Shown here piece after piece: positions 11,100 to 21,869 of a DNA stretch of 64,000 bases; position 1 is the stretch's first letter, and every line of letters begins with the position of its first letter. Below the pieces are notes generated by a model. The model was not told the DNA's origin, did no database searches, and worked only from the letters and a program-made list of their open reading frames with translations. Made by a program: the position numbers and the translations under genes. The stretch covers positions 101,086,433 through 101,150,432 of the forward strand of contig CM055092.1 of NCBI GenBank assembly GCA_029204225.1, in the 5' to 3' direction. The DNA comes from Diphasiastrum complanatum. Taxonomy: Eukaryota; Streptophyta; Lycopodiopsida; Lycopodiales; Lycopodiaceae.

Positions 11100-12135
11100 T
11101 GCTATTTCTGATCCCTAATTGAAGGACTTAGCTGCTAACTTCGCTTCTCGTACCCACTTTGTTAATTCATCAGATTTCTCCCAGCAATAGAACTACAAGA
11201 CCCACTTTGGAATCCACCAAGGTTTTATTAACTGACTGCAGGCTACCTTATGCGTTAGTTAGTTGGTCCCTGTTAGGCTTAGCTACTGATTCCTTCTCGG
11301 CCATTGTTGTTTTGATCCTGCAATCTCCAATTCTTGTCCGTGCCCATAGGATATATGCTTTTTTCTTTTTCTCTGATTGGATGTAGTTTGCTTCTGCTTA
11401 TCCACCTAATGGTAGAGTAACATAAACGTTATCATTATCACTCTTTCCTTTTCTTTCTGGACAACTTCAACATTATTTCTTCCATGAAAAACAGCTTATC
11501 AAGCTGCTTCATTGCCCCCTAACATAGAAATATGATGATACTAGCCTCCCAAAAAAAATTATATTTTAAATCTTTTTATAAAATATTGTACAACAAACTT
11601 TCAATGCTACAGTCAGGTTGCAGTGTTGTAGCTCATGGAACTTGGTTCTTTGTTTAAAATGAGTGTCTTGTTTAATTTTTTTTCTTTATTTGTTCCATGT
11701 GCACAGAATGGATTTTGGAATGTACTTTTAAACAACAATGGAATATGGTGATCTATGAGTTTAGTTCACTTTATTAGCCTCATTCTAGGTTTGCTTACTT
11801 ATAAAAGAGAAATGATATTGCAAAATGCAATATGTGCCCAAACTCACCCTTTCAAGAATTTGTTTGTACTGGTCTAGCTCCTCCTCCCAAAACTGTAAGT
11901 ACACAAGTCAGAATTAACAGAATTTGATTAAAAAGAAGTACTCGTGTCATGTAGAAGAGTAACACCTCTTCAAACTGAAGGAAATAGAAGATCTATAACA
12001 ATCAAAGAGTTTTCTATAAGATAAAATTTGCATCCCATTGACAATAGATTATTGCACTTTGTTAAGCTATATTTTAGTGTATTTTGATGTTATTGGAAAT
12101 CATTTAACTGAAATATTTTTATTAAATTTTTATTT
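11100..12135. other. Unassigned AT-rich stretch
   Basis: No recognisable coding region or repeat terminus on either strand. Short open frames are unsupported. Confidence 0.4.
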
Positions 12136-12760
12136 ATCAGTAACATTCATAGTGCCTGGTGGTACTGCCATTATGGTACCGCCGGTACCATAATGGTGGT
12201 ACTGCCAGTATGGTGCCACCCTCAGACTTGCGGTACCAGGGTGGCACCATATTTAATATATATATATATTTTAAATATTTTTTACAGTAAAAAAATGCAT
12301 CTAGGATGCAAAAAATAGGCCAAAAAAATGCAAAAAAAAAGAGTTTCGGGTGAAAAAAAAGGGGACAGTACAGGGGGCAAGGGGCAGGTACAACAACACA
12401 TGGGCATTGTGGGGGAGCAGACCATGGGGCCAATGGGAGAGCAACAGATGGGGGCATGTACAACATCACATGGAGGGATCGATCGTCAGCTGTTGCACAT
12501 GGGCAAACTGGCTTGTGGGGATAAATAGGCAATGTGAGTGCCATTGCGAGACACATTCTGAGAGGCATTGTGAGAGGCATATTCAGAGGCTGTGAGAGAG
12601 CCAGTGAGAGCCAGTGAGAGGCTGTGAGAGCTTGTGCGAGCCAGTTTGAGAACCAGGGTGCTGTGAGAGAAAGTCGATCGGGATGGCAGAGCTCATACCA
12701 CCGAAGCTCGAGGGCGAAGCGAGGAACAAATGGTCTCCCCCCCTTTTAAAACATGAGACA
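12136..12760. repeat. Low-complexity region with short palindromes and GAGAGCC repeats
   Basis: It contains a perfect 13-bp inverted repeat with a 3-bp spacer (CCATTATGGTACC ... GGTACCATAATGG, about 12168-12196) and variants of GGTACCG. From about 12530 it has short direct repeats of GTGAGAG and GAGCCAGT. The minus-strand open frame across it has a low-complexity composition with no domain and is not called. Confidence 0.5.
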
Positions 12761-12769
12761 AACCCTCAT

Positions 12770-13642
12770 GTCCAAACTTTATATACATGCAAAAGAAAGA
12801 AAAACTATACAGGCTGCCTACTCATCGTCGCTTACTAATAAGTCTTCCAAAATCTCCTCATCCTTGTCCTTATCTTAACGCTGTTGTAAAACATGGAGCT
12901 TCATGTCTGTGCGGCGAGGACAATCTTTGACAAGATGCTTAACTCTTCACGAAGGCCAAATATGAACTTGTGGACTACCAGCCACTCGGGAATCTCTTCC
13001 GGAATCTTGATAAGTACGATACATGTTATATTCCTGCACCATGTATTACCTCTGACGATGCAAAAGCCAAGCATTCGTCGCACGCACATGCTCATGTGGA
13101 GGAATAAATTGAGCTCTGAAAGCCCGCTTGAACTCAAGCTAGGTGGATGGAGCCTGATTAGACTTCAAAAACTTGCGCCACCACCTATCAGCAAAATCAG
13201 TGAAATGGTAAGCACCTTTACGGACCCGCCAACCCTCATCAGTTGGGGACCGTTTCAAATCAAAATACTCTTCCCACTTATGCAACCACTGATCTACGAT
13301 ATCAGTATTGCGTTGGGGAGTGTTTCCAATGAAACAGGTAGGTTTAATATCTTTGTCTTCTGGATAGGGTAGAGCTAACATAGGACGAACAGCAGCAGCA
13401 GACGGATAAGGTGGAGCATACTGCGAGGAAGATGCATAACCACCAGCTACCATCATTGCTCGCATCTCTGCGACGGTCTTTTCCACACTATCCATGCGAG
13501 CTTGCACAGAAGGGGAAGTACCAGCAGGCGAACGGCCAGGCACTATAGGCGGATTATGGGCAGGACTAAGCACAGGGCTGGGTGGTGGTGATGGAAGAGC
13601 AACGGGTGGACTGAGCGGGATATCAACTCTATCATCTTCCAT
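12770..13642 (-). pseudogene. Gypsy family-4 gag (frameshifted)
   Basis: Minus-strand retrotransposon gag. It begins MEDDRVDIPLSPP at 13642 with a proline-rich N-terminus, then a short helix (MDSVEKTVAEMRAM) and the retrotrans_gag core (DQWLHKWEEYFDLKR, WWRKFLKSN). One frame change gives FRAQFIPPHEHVRATNAW, and another continues to EWLVVHKFIFGLREEL. The pol region that should follow is absent; below 12770 the sequence is unrelated. Confidence 0.85.
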
Positions 13643-14582
13643 TATGAAACAAAAAACAAAAACAACACGAAATCAAGCTAAAAATTGCACTTATTGAAAC
13701 ATAGTCAGGAAAAGGAAATGTTCAGCCTATTGACAATTTAAAACTGAAAGAGACAAAAGGCAACTGGAAAGTAACAAAGCCAAGGACAGGTAGTACGTCC
13801 CTTGCATCCTACGCTGGTAAACAAGTCGGTAAAGAACTTATTTTGGGCACCAAATCGGCTTGAAAGTCAAAGAAAACAGGAAAAAGCGGGCTACTTGACG
13901 TCGAATTTCTTCCAAACGGCAAAAGCTTTTCACGAACGGTCAATTAGCAGTAGGTCGCCCTCCTACTAGGCCCAATCTGAAACTTTAACAGCAGAAATCG
14001 GAGATAAATCGGAGAATTTATGTCCAACCCAAATATCTGACCTATTTTTTGCTTGGAAACCGACTTTTTAGTGAAACAGAGGCAAATCTGCTCCAAAACC
14101 GGCGTATGATGGCTCTATAGGATCGCTATGGATACTAGAAACATGCTCCCAAAATCTGATCAGGATATGAGAAGGTTCTAGAAAGTTATGAGCGAAAACC
14201 CTTCTGAAAAAATGCGTTGGAGATGTAGGTACAAAGTCTGCCCAATTTTCCCTGCTAGAAATCGTCGAAACAACTCTGAAAAGATGTGTAGATCAGCGCT
14301 GGAACAGTAGGAAACGATTGCCCTCAAATCCCTTCAAATCTGGATCTATTTCCCTCTTTCTCAGCGATGGAAATTTGCTAGAGAAGGGCGATGGAGCATC
14401 TGAATTTTTTTACCAAGTTTTTCCTCCCTCAAACGGGCGTTTGTGGGCTCCCTGTATGCTGGAATAGCAGCGCTAGAGGCCCACCTTTCTTCTCCAATCT
14501 GTCTCCCCTTTTTTCTCCCTCAAAAATCCTTCAAAAACAAGCAAAATCTGACAATTTCTACACTTTCTCTATCTAGAACGAG
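13643..14582 (-). other. Family-4 gypsy untranslated leader
   Basis: It lies between the primer-binding site and gag on the minus strand. No open frame has a recognisable product. Leaders of this length, containing TCTGATTTT-like phrases, also occur in the GQ element. Confidence 0.6.
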
Positions 14583-14594
14583 GCTCTGATACCA
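14583..14594 (-). promoter_or_regulatory. Primer-binding site, family-4 gypsy
   Basis: The minus strand reads TGGTATCAGAGCC, complementary to the 3' end of plant initiator tRNA-Met, two bases after the LTR end TTGTGACA. Confidence 0.85.
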
Positions 14595-14596
14595 AT

Positions 14597-14938
14597 TGTC
14601 ACAAGCCAGTCTCTCCAAGCTCGTGAATCCTAGAAGCCGGTGTGTAGAATGAACCTCCCAACCATAGGCACCCCCTCCTTGAGTCCTTCTACTTGCTATT
14701 CCCGTCAACTGGCACATGGCATCCACCTGTGGGTGATCAGTCCACTTGGCATGCCTAGCCCCTGTGACCTGTGAATACTGAGTGACTCATAGGGTACCAC
14801 CCCCGTGCCCCGCCCAAGACCTGTGACCCTCTTGGTCACCTCGACTACTTGCCGGCTATTATCTGATCACTGACGGCTAGGGTCCCGACGGTCAAGATAG
14901 ACCACATCTCTGACAACTTGTCAGGCGGCCACACCGGG
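14597..14938 (-). repeat. Family-4 gypsy LTR (outer end uncertain)
   Basis: The inner end is clear on the minus strand (GGCTTGTGACA next to the primer-binding site). The outer end is unclear because a hAT transposase fragment follows. The phrase TGTGTAGAATGAACCTCC recurs in related form near 59560, so a related LTR exists there. Confidence 0.55.
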
Positions 14939-15522
14939 TCACTGCTCGTGACGCACTAGTCCCAACTTGGGACATATGTTCTCCTTGGTCACCGGCCCTT
15001 GCCAATACTTGGCCTCAGACCCTCTGGTGACCGGCCGTGCCAAGGTCATGATAGAGTCGTAACTGGACTCTAACAGGATCCAAACCAATGTGTGGACCCA
15101 CCTTGTAGATGTACTCAAGCCAATCTGCCTCGAGCTCTCTGTCTGTGATCTGTGACGAAGAGAGTGCTCCCCATCATCTGTGCGCTGAAACGTACTAGCA
15201 CGCCAAAGGACGCTAGAAACCATCTATAGAAGCTGTGCCCTGCACTTGATCAGACGGTCGATGACCACCAAGTCGAAAGCAAAGCGTGTGGGGGCTGGCT
15301 TCTTGAGGTCCAACTGGGTGAACACTCGAAACATGGCAAGAACACGCCTCTTCCTGGTGACTTTTGTCACCAGGAAGAGGGCCTCACGGACGATGGCCTA
15401 ACCCAAGGAAGTGCACCTATGTCCCCCATGAGAAGGTCTATGTTGTGCGCTGCACAGGGGGTATGAACGATGTGAGGGAACTCGGCCTCTAGCAAGAGAG
15501 ACTCAGTGAGCTGGAAAACACA
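14939..15522 (-). pseudogene. hAT transposase fragment (degenerate)
   Basis: The minus-strand conceptual translation shows FPHIVHTPCAAHNIDLL, then VFTQLDLKKPAPTRFA followed by VVIDRLIKCRAQLL. This is the arrangement of plant hAT transposases with a DUF659-like domain (a PC.AH.L.L motif followed by K..PTRFA....V..RL). A TAG stop follows at about 15226 and frame changes occur on both sides. No terminal inverted repeats are seen. The right end abuts a LINE ORF1 fragment at about 15523. Confidence 0.7.
15346..15380. repeat. Perfect 15-bp hairpin inside hAT fragment
   Basis: CCTCTTCCTGGTGAC, then TTTT, then the exact reverse complement. On the coding strand it encodes LFLVTKVTRKR, so it may be a coincidence of coding sequence or a small local inversion. 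Confidence 0.9.
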
Positions 15523-15884
15523 TAATATCCAAGTTCGTGGCATTCCTAACACAAAAAGTGCTAAGAATGAGGCCAAACAATTTTTAGAAATCAACTTGGG
15601 TCATCATAGTAAAGGTAACTACTTAGCAGACTGAAAAAGACAATGCTACTTTGGTTAATTAATTCACACCATTAGAGGAACGAAAAATGGCATTATGCCA
15701 ATGAGACAAAAATCTTTATGGAAAAAGACAACCTATAGCAAGTGGTCGAACATTGCAAAGTTATCCAGGAGGCTAAGGCTACAGGCAGATATGGGGTTTC
15801 TAGAGATGGATAGATTCGATATTATGATTGTGGATCTATGGGGTTTATAGAGATGGACAGATTCGATATTATGATTGTGGATCT
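15523..15884 (+). pseudogene. LINE ORF1 fragment (RRM to C-terminal domain)
   Basis: Plus-strand reading NIQVRGIPNTKSAKNEAKQF corresponds to NIRVRGIPDGNKPIEEAKD of the intact ORF1 in copy D. It is followed by the counterpart of the ATLRLRAKLKG region and MEKDNL (intact copy: MDDDLT). Stops and frameshifts are present. The end contains a 47-bp tandem duplication (15791-15837 and 15838-15884). Confidence 0.75.
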
Positions 15885-16207
15885 ACCAGTGGCATGGAAT
15901 TTTGTGGAAAAAGGAGTAATGGCCAATTTTTTTTTTTTTTGAGTTTAATACTAACTAACCTGTAATTGAATGGTGGACATGCTCTTCCAATAGTTTTGAA
16001 TTGGTGTTTTGATGCCAATGGTTTGCAGATCTACTGATTCCGTTTTCTATTAGAAAACGATAGAAAGAGTTAGAAGGAGCCTTCCTTAGACTAGCGGGAA
16101 TTGTATACTTCTTGTCAAATAGCTGAAACCATCTACTGCTGTCCAAATTTTTGAAACCACATGAAAATGCAGCCACTTTTCTTAAACCATCTACTGATGT
16201 CTAGACC

Positions 16208-16509
16208 TATAATGTTGGGAATAAAGGAAAGACTCGGTATAAGGGAAGAAGTACGAAATGAAATTCTCCCTCTCTCTTTTCTCTTTCAATAAAAAACAAA
16301 ACCATAGAGTGCAATTTCTCATAAATTGCAACCGGAAAAAAAAAAAATTTCGCAAGAGTGACTGCGAAATTTGATGTGACATTGATGTTGATATCGTAGG
16401 CACAAAAGTTGCCAAGAAGATCTGAATTTCTTGGCTTTTTCCAAAAAAAAACCAAGTGAAAAATAGCTAAAAATAGCAATGATTCGCCGAATTTCAAGCC
16501 TATAAATAG
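16208..16509 (+). repeat. Direct repeat 1, U3-like (TGTTGGGAATAA start)
   Basis: A 302-bp unit that recurs at 16751-17054 with a few indels. It starts TATAATGTTGGGAATAAAGG and stops at a TATA box (CCTATAAATAG), after which the two copies diverge. The shape suggests the U3 part of an LTR truncated near the transcription start. Confidence 0.75.
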
Positions 16510-16599
16510 GAAGATCCTCACTGTAAGAAAGTAAAACAGGAGCTTAGTCATGGCCATGCAGAGTTTCAAGAGGAGAGCTATTCTACCTTGATTCGCACT

Positions 16600-16750
16600 T
16601 ATCTTTAGTATTCCATAGAACGTGGAATAGTGATGAGAAATGATGAGGCTCTTATTCCAATTTGTGAGGTGCTATGAAAGAGGATCTTACATCTTTGTCA
16701 CAATAGCCCTCGTGTTGGTCATCCTGGTGTGGATAGGACCTATGGGTTGA
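16600..16750 (+). pseudogene. Gypsy integrase zinc-binding fragment
   Basis: The plus strand reads ILHLCHNSPRVGHPGVDRTY, the HHCC-type N-terminal integrase signature of Ty3/gypsy elements, preceded by a stop. It lies between the two U3-like repeats and is all that is visible of an internal region. Confidence 0.65.
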
Positions 16751-17054
16751 TATAATGTTGGGAATAAAGGAAAGACTCGGTATAAGGGAAGAAGTACGAA
16801 ATGAAATTCTCCCTCTCTCTTTTCTCTTTCAATAAAAAACAAAACCATAGAGAGTGCAATTTCTCATAAATTGCAAACGGAAAAAAAAATTTTTTTGCAA
16901 GAGTGATTGCGAAATTTGATGTGACATTGATGTTGATATCGTAGGCACAAAAGTTGCCAAGAAGATCTGAATTTCTTGGCTTTTTCCAAAACAAAACCAA
17001 GTGAAAAATAGCTAAAAATAGCAATGATTCGCCGAATTTCAAGCCTATAAATAG
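16751..17054 (+). repeat. Direct repeat 2, U3-like
   Basis: Second copy of the 302-bp unit at 16208-16509, with AGAGAGTGC in place of AGAGTGC and a different A/T homopolymer. It also ends at CCTATAAATAG. Confidence 0.75.
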
Positions 17055-17426
17055 ACTAGAGGCATAGTTGCAATAGATTACCCTCCCATAAGAATACTTC
17101 CTGCAAGATCTCAAGCGAAACGGACGAGAAACAAGAAAGCTATGAAGTTGCAAATCCAACAGCCTGAAAAGTAGCCAAAAATCTGATTTTCAGGCAAAAT
17201 CTGAGATTTTTTAAAGATTTTTTTGGACTTTAAGCTTCCTAGGCAGTGATCAGGTACTCCAAAGAGCCTGCCAAAATCTGATAGCAATCGAACAATTGTA
17301 AGAAAGCTAGGACAAATTTTGCAAGGAACAGTGTATACAACTAATGGACTAGCTATCTACAAGAAATTACAACGTTTTCAAAGGTGCAACTGTAGTTGTA
17401 GAGGTTGAGAAACAATTATCTATCCT

Positions 17427-17479
<53 letters not shown>

Positions 17480-17482
17480 AAA
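17055..17482 (-). other. Leader-like sequence with TC tract
   Basis: It sits downstream (minus strand) of a primer-binding site and contains a TC run at 17429-17476. No coding region is seen. It is probably the 5' leader of the element whose LTR is at 17496-17982. Confidence 0.45.
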
Positions 17483-17493
17483 CTTTGATACCA
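17483..17493 (-). promoter_or_regulatory. Primer-binding site (TGGTATCAAAG)
   Basis: The minus strand reads TGGTATCAAAG immediately after an LTR end; this is a one-base variant of the initiator tRNA-Met complement. Confidence 0.75.
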
Positions 17494-17495
17494 GT

Positions 17496-17982
17496 TGTTA
17501 CACTCGATCATAAGCTTGTCAAATCACTAACAACTATAATGTAAAATGACTCTCCTCCCATCCTTAAGTAACCCTTATAGCTTTCTAACTACTATTCCGG
17601 TTCCAGGGCATGTGGCATCCATGCATGGTTGGCTAGGCCACCTTGGACTAAAAAATACCCAAATTGATGAACAACACCGTTTGGAGTTTATTGGTTACCA
17701 ACCCTATGGATCGTCACGCTCAATAGTGGAATGATTGCCTACTCCGATCGACTACCAACGAACCCTAGCTCCCTTTCTGTATAACCACAGGCGGCTTTGT
17801 CAATGGCATGATGGTTACGCATCACTATTCATACTTGCAACATGTCCCACTACAATACATCAATGATTACCCCGCACAACTGATGGGTGCCTATTGGTGT
17901 GACTAGTCACTGGACCCACACGATGGTCACAAGACCATGTACTTACCAGTCCCGGGGGGATTATGGTTGGTAGGTCCTAACA
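17496..17982 (-). repeat. LTR, 487 bp, gypsy-like
   Basis: On the plus strand it runs TGTTACACTCGATC to GTAGGTCCTAACA, with a primer-binding site on its inner side. Its right end cuts LINE copy B inside ORF1. The matching second LTR is not in view, so the element is incomplete. Confidence 0.7.
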
Positions 17983-19020
17983 ATTACCAAGGCTCTGAGA
18001 AAGCTTGGTGAACTAAAACAGACAATACCACACTTTTCCTCCACTTCAAAGCCCTAGATGAAAGGAGGAATTTATTGCATCAACAAGCCAAGCTAAAAGG
18101 GAGACAAATCTTTATGGATGACGACTTGACATACATTTAAGTTGAGGAACACTGTAAAGCTTTCTAGGAAGTGAAGACTACATGACGACAAGTGATTTAA
18201 AGGGATGGCCAAATCCAATAGCTTGATGATGTACCTCGTAGTTCCCATTGGGGCCCTCGGGCATGGGAGTGTCCTGGGGCAGGTGACGGTTGGGGTGTGG
18301 AATTGTAACGATATACATTCATCATCAACGGATTCCTTTTGACTTCATCACAGAGAGGGACGTGTTATTTTTTATGGAGACACACATGAGAGCCAAGAGA
18401 GAGGACTACCTACAGTCCCTAGATATAGATGGGATTTAATACACAAAACAGAGATGAGATCTGTGAGTAGCAAAGAGTCATTGCATCCAATTATTGAGTT
18501 CATCAAACGTGATGAACATGCACAGTACATATGGGTTCACATTTCAAGGCATGGTATTGGATTGGATAGAGATCTCGTCGTTGAAATTTGCTGCTTTCTC
18601 CCAGAGTCTTCCTCCTTTGTGGAGGGTATTGGCTCTCCTTATGCTAACCTTTCCATAAACATTGTCAGATAAATGGATCGAGGGCATGTTCTTCTCACTA
18701 ATGATTTTACACACAAAGACCGCCTCACGCCAAGTTGATTTCCACAATGTTGCAAATCAACTATGCATATAGTGCCCTTGAAAGTTGATTGTGTGATATG
18801 GGAGTTACTAGGACATCAACCAACATGTTGGGACATGTCACTAGCTATGGTGAGGATTTGTTGTTGTTGGGTGAAGCCCATGAGCTAGCCATTCATAACA
18901 ACCTAGCCTATTGGCTAGATTCTAGCAATTACACATGCCACCCTCAGTGTGGCGAACACAGCATCATCGACCACCAAATGGGGTCTGGTGACCGTCCTCC
19001 ATCCGCTGATATCTAACTTC
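17983..19020 (+). pseudogene. LINE copy B: ORF1 C-terminus and ORF2 endonuclease (broken)
   Basis: It starts within ORF1 (TTLFLHFKALDERRN, then IFMDDDLTYI). It crosses the ORF1-ORF2 junction near 18280 and continues as the endonuclease: FMETHMRAKRED-like, SSFVEGIGSPYANLS, and TCHPQCGEHSIIDHQMGS. Multiple frameshifts and stops make it non-functional. It belongs to subfamily LINE-I. At 19021 it is interrupted by a complete LTR element and resumes at 21870. Confidence 0.85.
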
Positions 19021-19460
19021 TGTTAGAAATAATGAATGATAATGTTAGTTCCCCATAGGTTACTTTGACCCAAAAGGTTGAGACTTGTATAACCATGGGG
19101 TAGGTTTATTATTTAGACCATGTTAAGATAGTTTTAGTTAAGTTGGACCCAAGTTTGGTCTAGTGGTAACTCGTGGGTCCAAGTAAAGTCTAATTATGTT
19201 AAGGGACCCTATCTTGACTTCTGGGAGTGCCCTATAATTAGTAGTGGGTTTGGAAGGTTCTAGAACTTAGAGTTTGGAAGAGTCTAGGCCCTTGGAAGGC
19301 CTATTTATATGTACTCATTGTTCACTTGTGATTCATTCCCTTTCAAGCATTGCTACTACTTTCTCTCTCCTTGAGGGCGCCTAACCCTCTCCCTCTTCTT
19401 CTTCTTCTTCTTCTTGTATATGGAAATTGAATGTTAGAAGGATCTTGGCACTTTCCTACA

Positions 19461-19473
19461 TGGTATCAGAGCC
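19461..19473 (+). promoter_or_regulatory. Primer-binding site of the 19021-21869 element
   Basis: TGGTATCAGAGCC directly follows the 5' LTR end CCTACA. Confidence 0.95.
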
Positions 19474-21428
19474 ATGGATCTTCTATGCTTGATTTAGGGT
19501 GTCCTACCAAAAGAGATCGTCTTCACTTAGGGATCACAAAAATTCAGCACCTTTGCTGATTTTTTGGAGTGAAGATCCGTTCAATTTTGACTCTTTTCCG
19601 TTTTGCAGGAGGGCGCCACACATCAAAGAAGATAATAGGATTTTGGGCGCCCAAAAATCAGGTTTTTGTTTGCTGATTTTTCAGGTTGCAGGAAGGCGCC
19701 ATTCTTCGGGGCTGCTTTTAGGTCGCCCACATCCGTGTAGGTTTATCCTACTTCCGTTGGTCCGCTACTACCCTATTTTTCATATTTGCTCCTTTGCTGG
19801 AGGGCGCCCATCTACGAGCAATTTTTATCTTCTGATTTGGCTGAAAAATCAGCACCCTTGCTGATTTTACAAAGTGAAGATCTGCTTCTTTTTGCTTGTT
19901 TCCAAGTGTGGAAGAAGGCGCTAATTTTTTGTGATGATCCAATCACATTCCGAGGCTTAAAATTGGACAGCATATTACCATTTGTAGGATGTTTGCAACA
20001 GCCCTATCCGTGTGTGTATTCTTCACACTTTCTGGCAAGAAAGAAGGGTTCAGGAAAAAGCTTTGTTGGAGGCTAACCTAATTCTTTGCTTGCTGGTTTT
20101 TCGAGTTTGTAATGCAATTTCAGGCTGAAATTTTCAGCACACAAGGCTTGTAGGAGGGCGAGTTCCTACATCCATCTGATGTGTGGCTTCGACACATTTC
20201 GGTGTTGATTTTTCAAATTTGATACTTGCTGGTTTTTGTGTCTTTTAGGGCACATTTAGGATTTAAAAAAGTTTATCCTCTTGGCTGGTTCTTATGGCAA
20301 GAGATTTGGGAGCAATTCGTACTTGTTCGGGCGAAGATATGTTGGATGGCACCAACTATTCTTCATGGAGTTGACATCGACGTGATGATCAAGCTCTTTC
20401 ATTGGTGTTTGATCATTGTCTTCCTACAAGTATAAGTTTGCATCGGAATGTTGGTATGGTAGAGCATTCTTCTTCTCTTAAGCCATTTGTTGCAAATGAT
20501 GGATGCATTAGTGAAAAGCTTTATGAGCAAGCTTCTCAAGTTAATGTTTTGGAAAAGGCTGAAATCAAGCATCTTTTGAAGCCATTTTGTACTAATGGAG
20601 GAGAGGAAAAAATCATGTCAATTAGTAAATTGGTTCAAAGTGGCGTGTTGCTGGATTTTTTGGGTGTTCAAAGTGGCAAGTGCTGGTTTTTTTCTTGAAG
20701 ATGGTGGACAGCAGATTCAGCCATGGTTTATTGATCATTTTCAGCCTATGTTACATCGTGAGCATCCTATTATGCATCAGGAACGGCCTGCGGAAGGTTT
20801 TTGGACCGCAAGGTCCACATTTGGAATACTTTGGACAACAAAGTGTTGGTGATTTTGTGGCTGTTGGACAGCCTGCTACAGCCTCTTTTGGTTGTCCGAG
20901 TCTTTGCAAGATAGCAAAGCATCTTTTTACATTGGAGGAAACACACATGCCTCACCAAAATCAGTACCTTATGCTGATTTTCCTGTTTTGATGCTTACTT
21001 CTTATGATGACGGTGTTGTCTTACCTAGTGTTAGTGAGCAGATCATTGATAGTAAGATTCGGGAGGATGTGATGGTAAAAGAGCATCATACTCTTCTTTA
21101 TGTTTCTTGTGGTAAGAAGACTTATGGAATCATGTGGGAACCATTGATGGATTGCAAATCCATATTTCGGCTTGTGACTGGTTTTTTGGTTACCTACTTT
21201 GGATGGAGCATGCTTGTCTTCGCTCTTTGACTTGATGCTACTGCACTTCGTATTCTACATCTCTTCTACTTCAGGCATGATTGGGGCTGAGATTTCGGCT
21301 ACTTCGAGTTGGAGTTTTTTTTGGCTACATGAAGTCTTGGGCAGCAAGCAACATTTTGCATTTTGTTGCAATTTTTTCCATTCTACTTCATGTCATGTTA
21401 TGTTTTTTACATTATCATTTAAGGAGGG
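19474..21428 (+). pseudogene. Interior with copia-type gag remnant only
   Basis: At about 20338-20440 the plus strand reads MLDGTNYSSW, stop, HRRDDQALSLVFDHCLP, which matches the N-terminal signature of copia gag (LxGxNYxxW). An open frame continues to about 20698 without a further recognisable domain. Protease, integrase and RT are absent. The first 700 bp repeat short phrases (GGAGGGCGCC, GCTGATTTT). Mobilisation would need another element's proteins. Confidence 0.6.
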
Positions 21429-21869
21429 TGTTAGAAATAATAAATGATAATGTTAGTTCCCCATAGGTTACTTTGACCCAAAAGGTTGAGACTTGTGTAA
21501 CCATGGGGTAGGTTTATTATTAAGACCATGTTAAGATAGTTTTAGTTAAGTTGGACCCAATTTTGGTCTAGTGGTAACTCATGGGTCCAAGTAAAGTCTA
21601 ATTATGTTAAGGGACCCTATCTTGACTTTTGGGAGTGCCCTATAATTAGTAGTGGGTCTGGAAGGTTCTAGAAGAGTTTGGAAGAGTCTAGGCCCTTGGA
21701 AGGCCTATTTATATGTACTCATTGTTCATTTGTAATTCATTCCCTTTCAAGCATTGCTACTACTTTCTCTCCCCTTGAGGGTGCCTAACCCTCTCCTCCT
21801 CCTCCTTCTTCTTCTTCTTGTATATGGAGATTGGATGTTAGAAGGATCTCGGCACTTTGATTTCCTACA

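Larger units (their letters stand above)
19021..21869 (+). mobile_element. Complete non-autonomous LTR retrotransposon with TSD
   Basis: A 5' LTR (19021-19460) and 3' LTR (21429-21869) of about 440 bp both start TGTTAGAAATAAT and end TTCCTACA. They differ at roughly 5 percent of positions or less. A 5-bp target duplication ACTTC flanks it (19016-19020 and 21870-21874). The primer-binding site is TGGTATCAGAGCC at 19461, and the polypurine tract AAGGAGGG precedes the 3' LTR. The interior of about 2 kb has no pol. It is inserted in LINE copy B, so it is younger than that copy. Confidence 0.95.

Noticed and set aside
12168-12196. Perfect 13-bp palindrome as an operator or terminator
   Set aside because: This is plant intergenic DNA and no gene is nearby; it is more likely part of a decayed inverted-repeat element.
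12137-12580. 147-codon minus-strand open frame
   Set aside because: It crosses low-complexity and palindromic sequence, has no domain, and its composition looks like chance.
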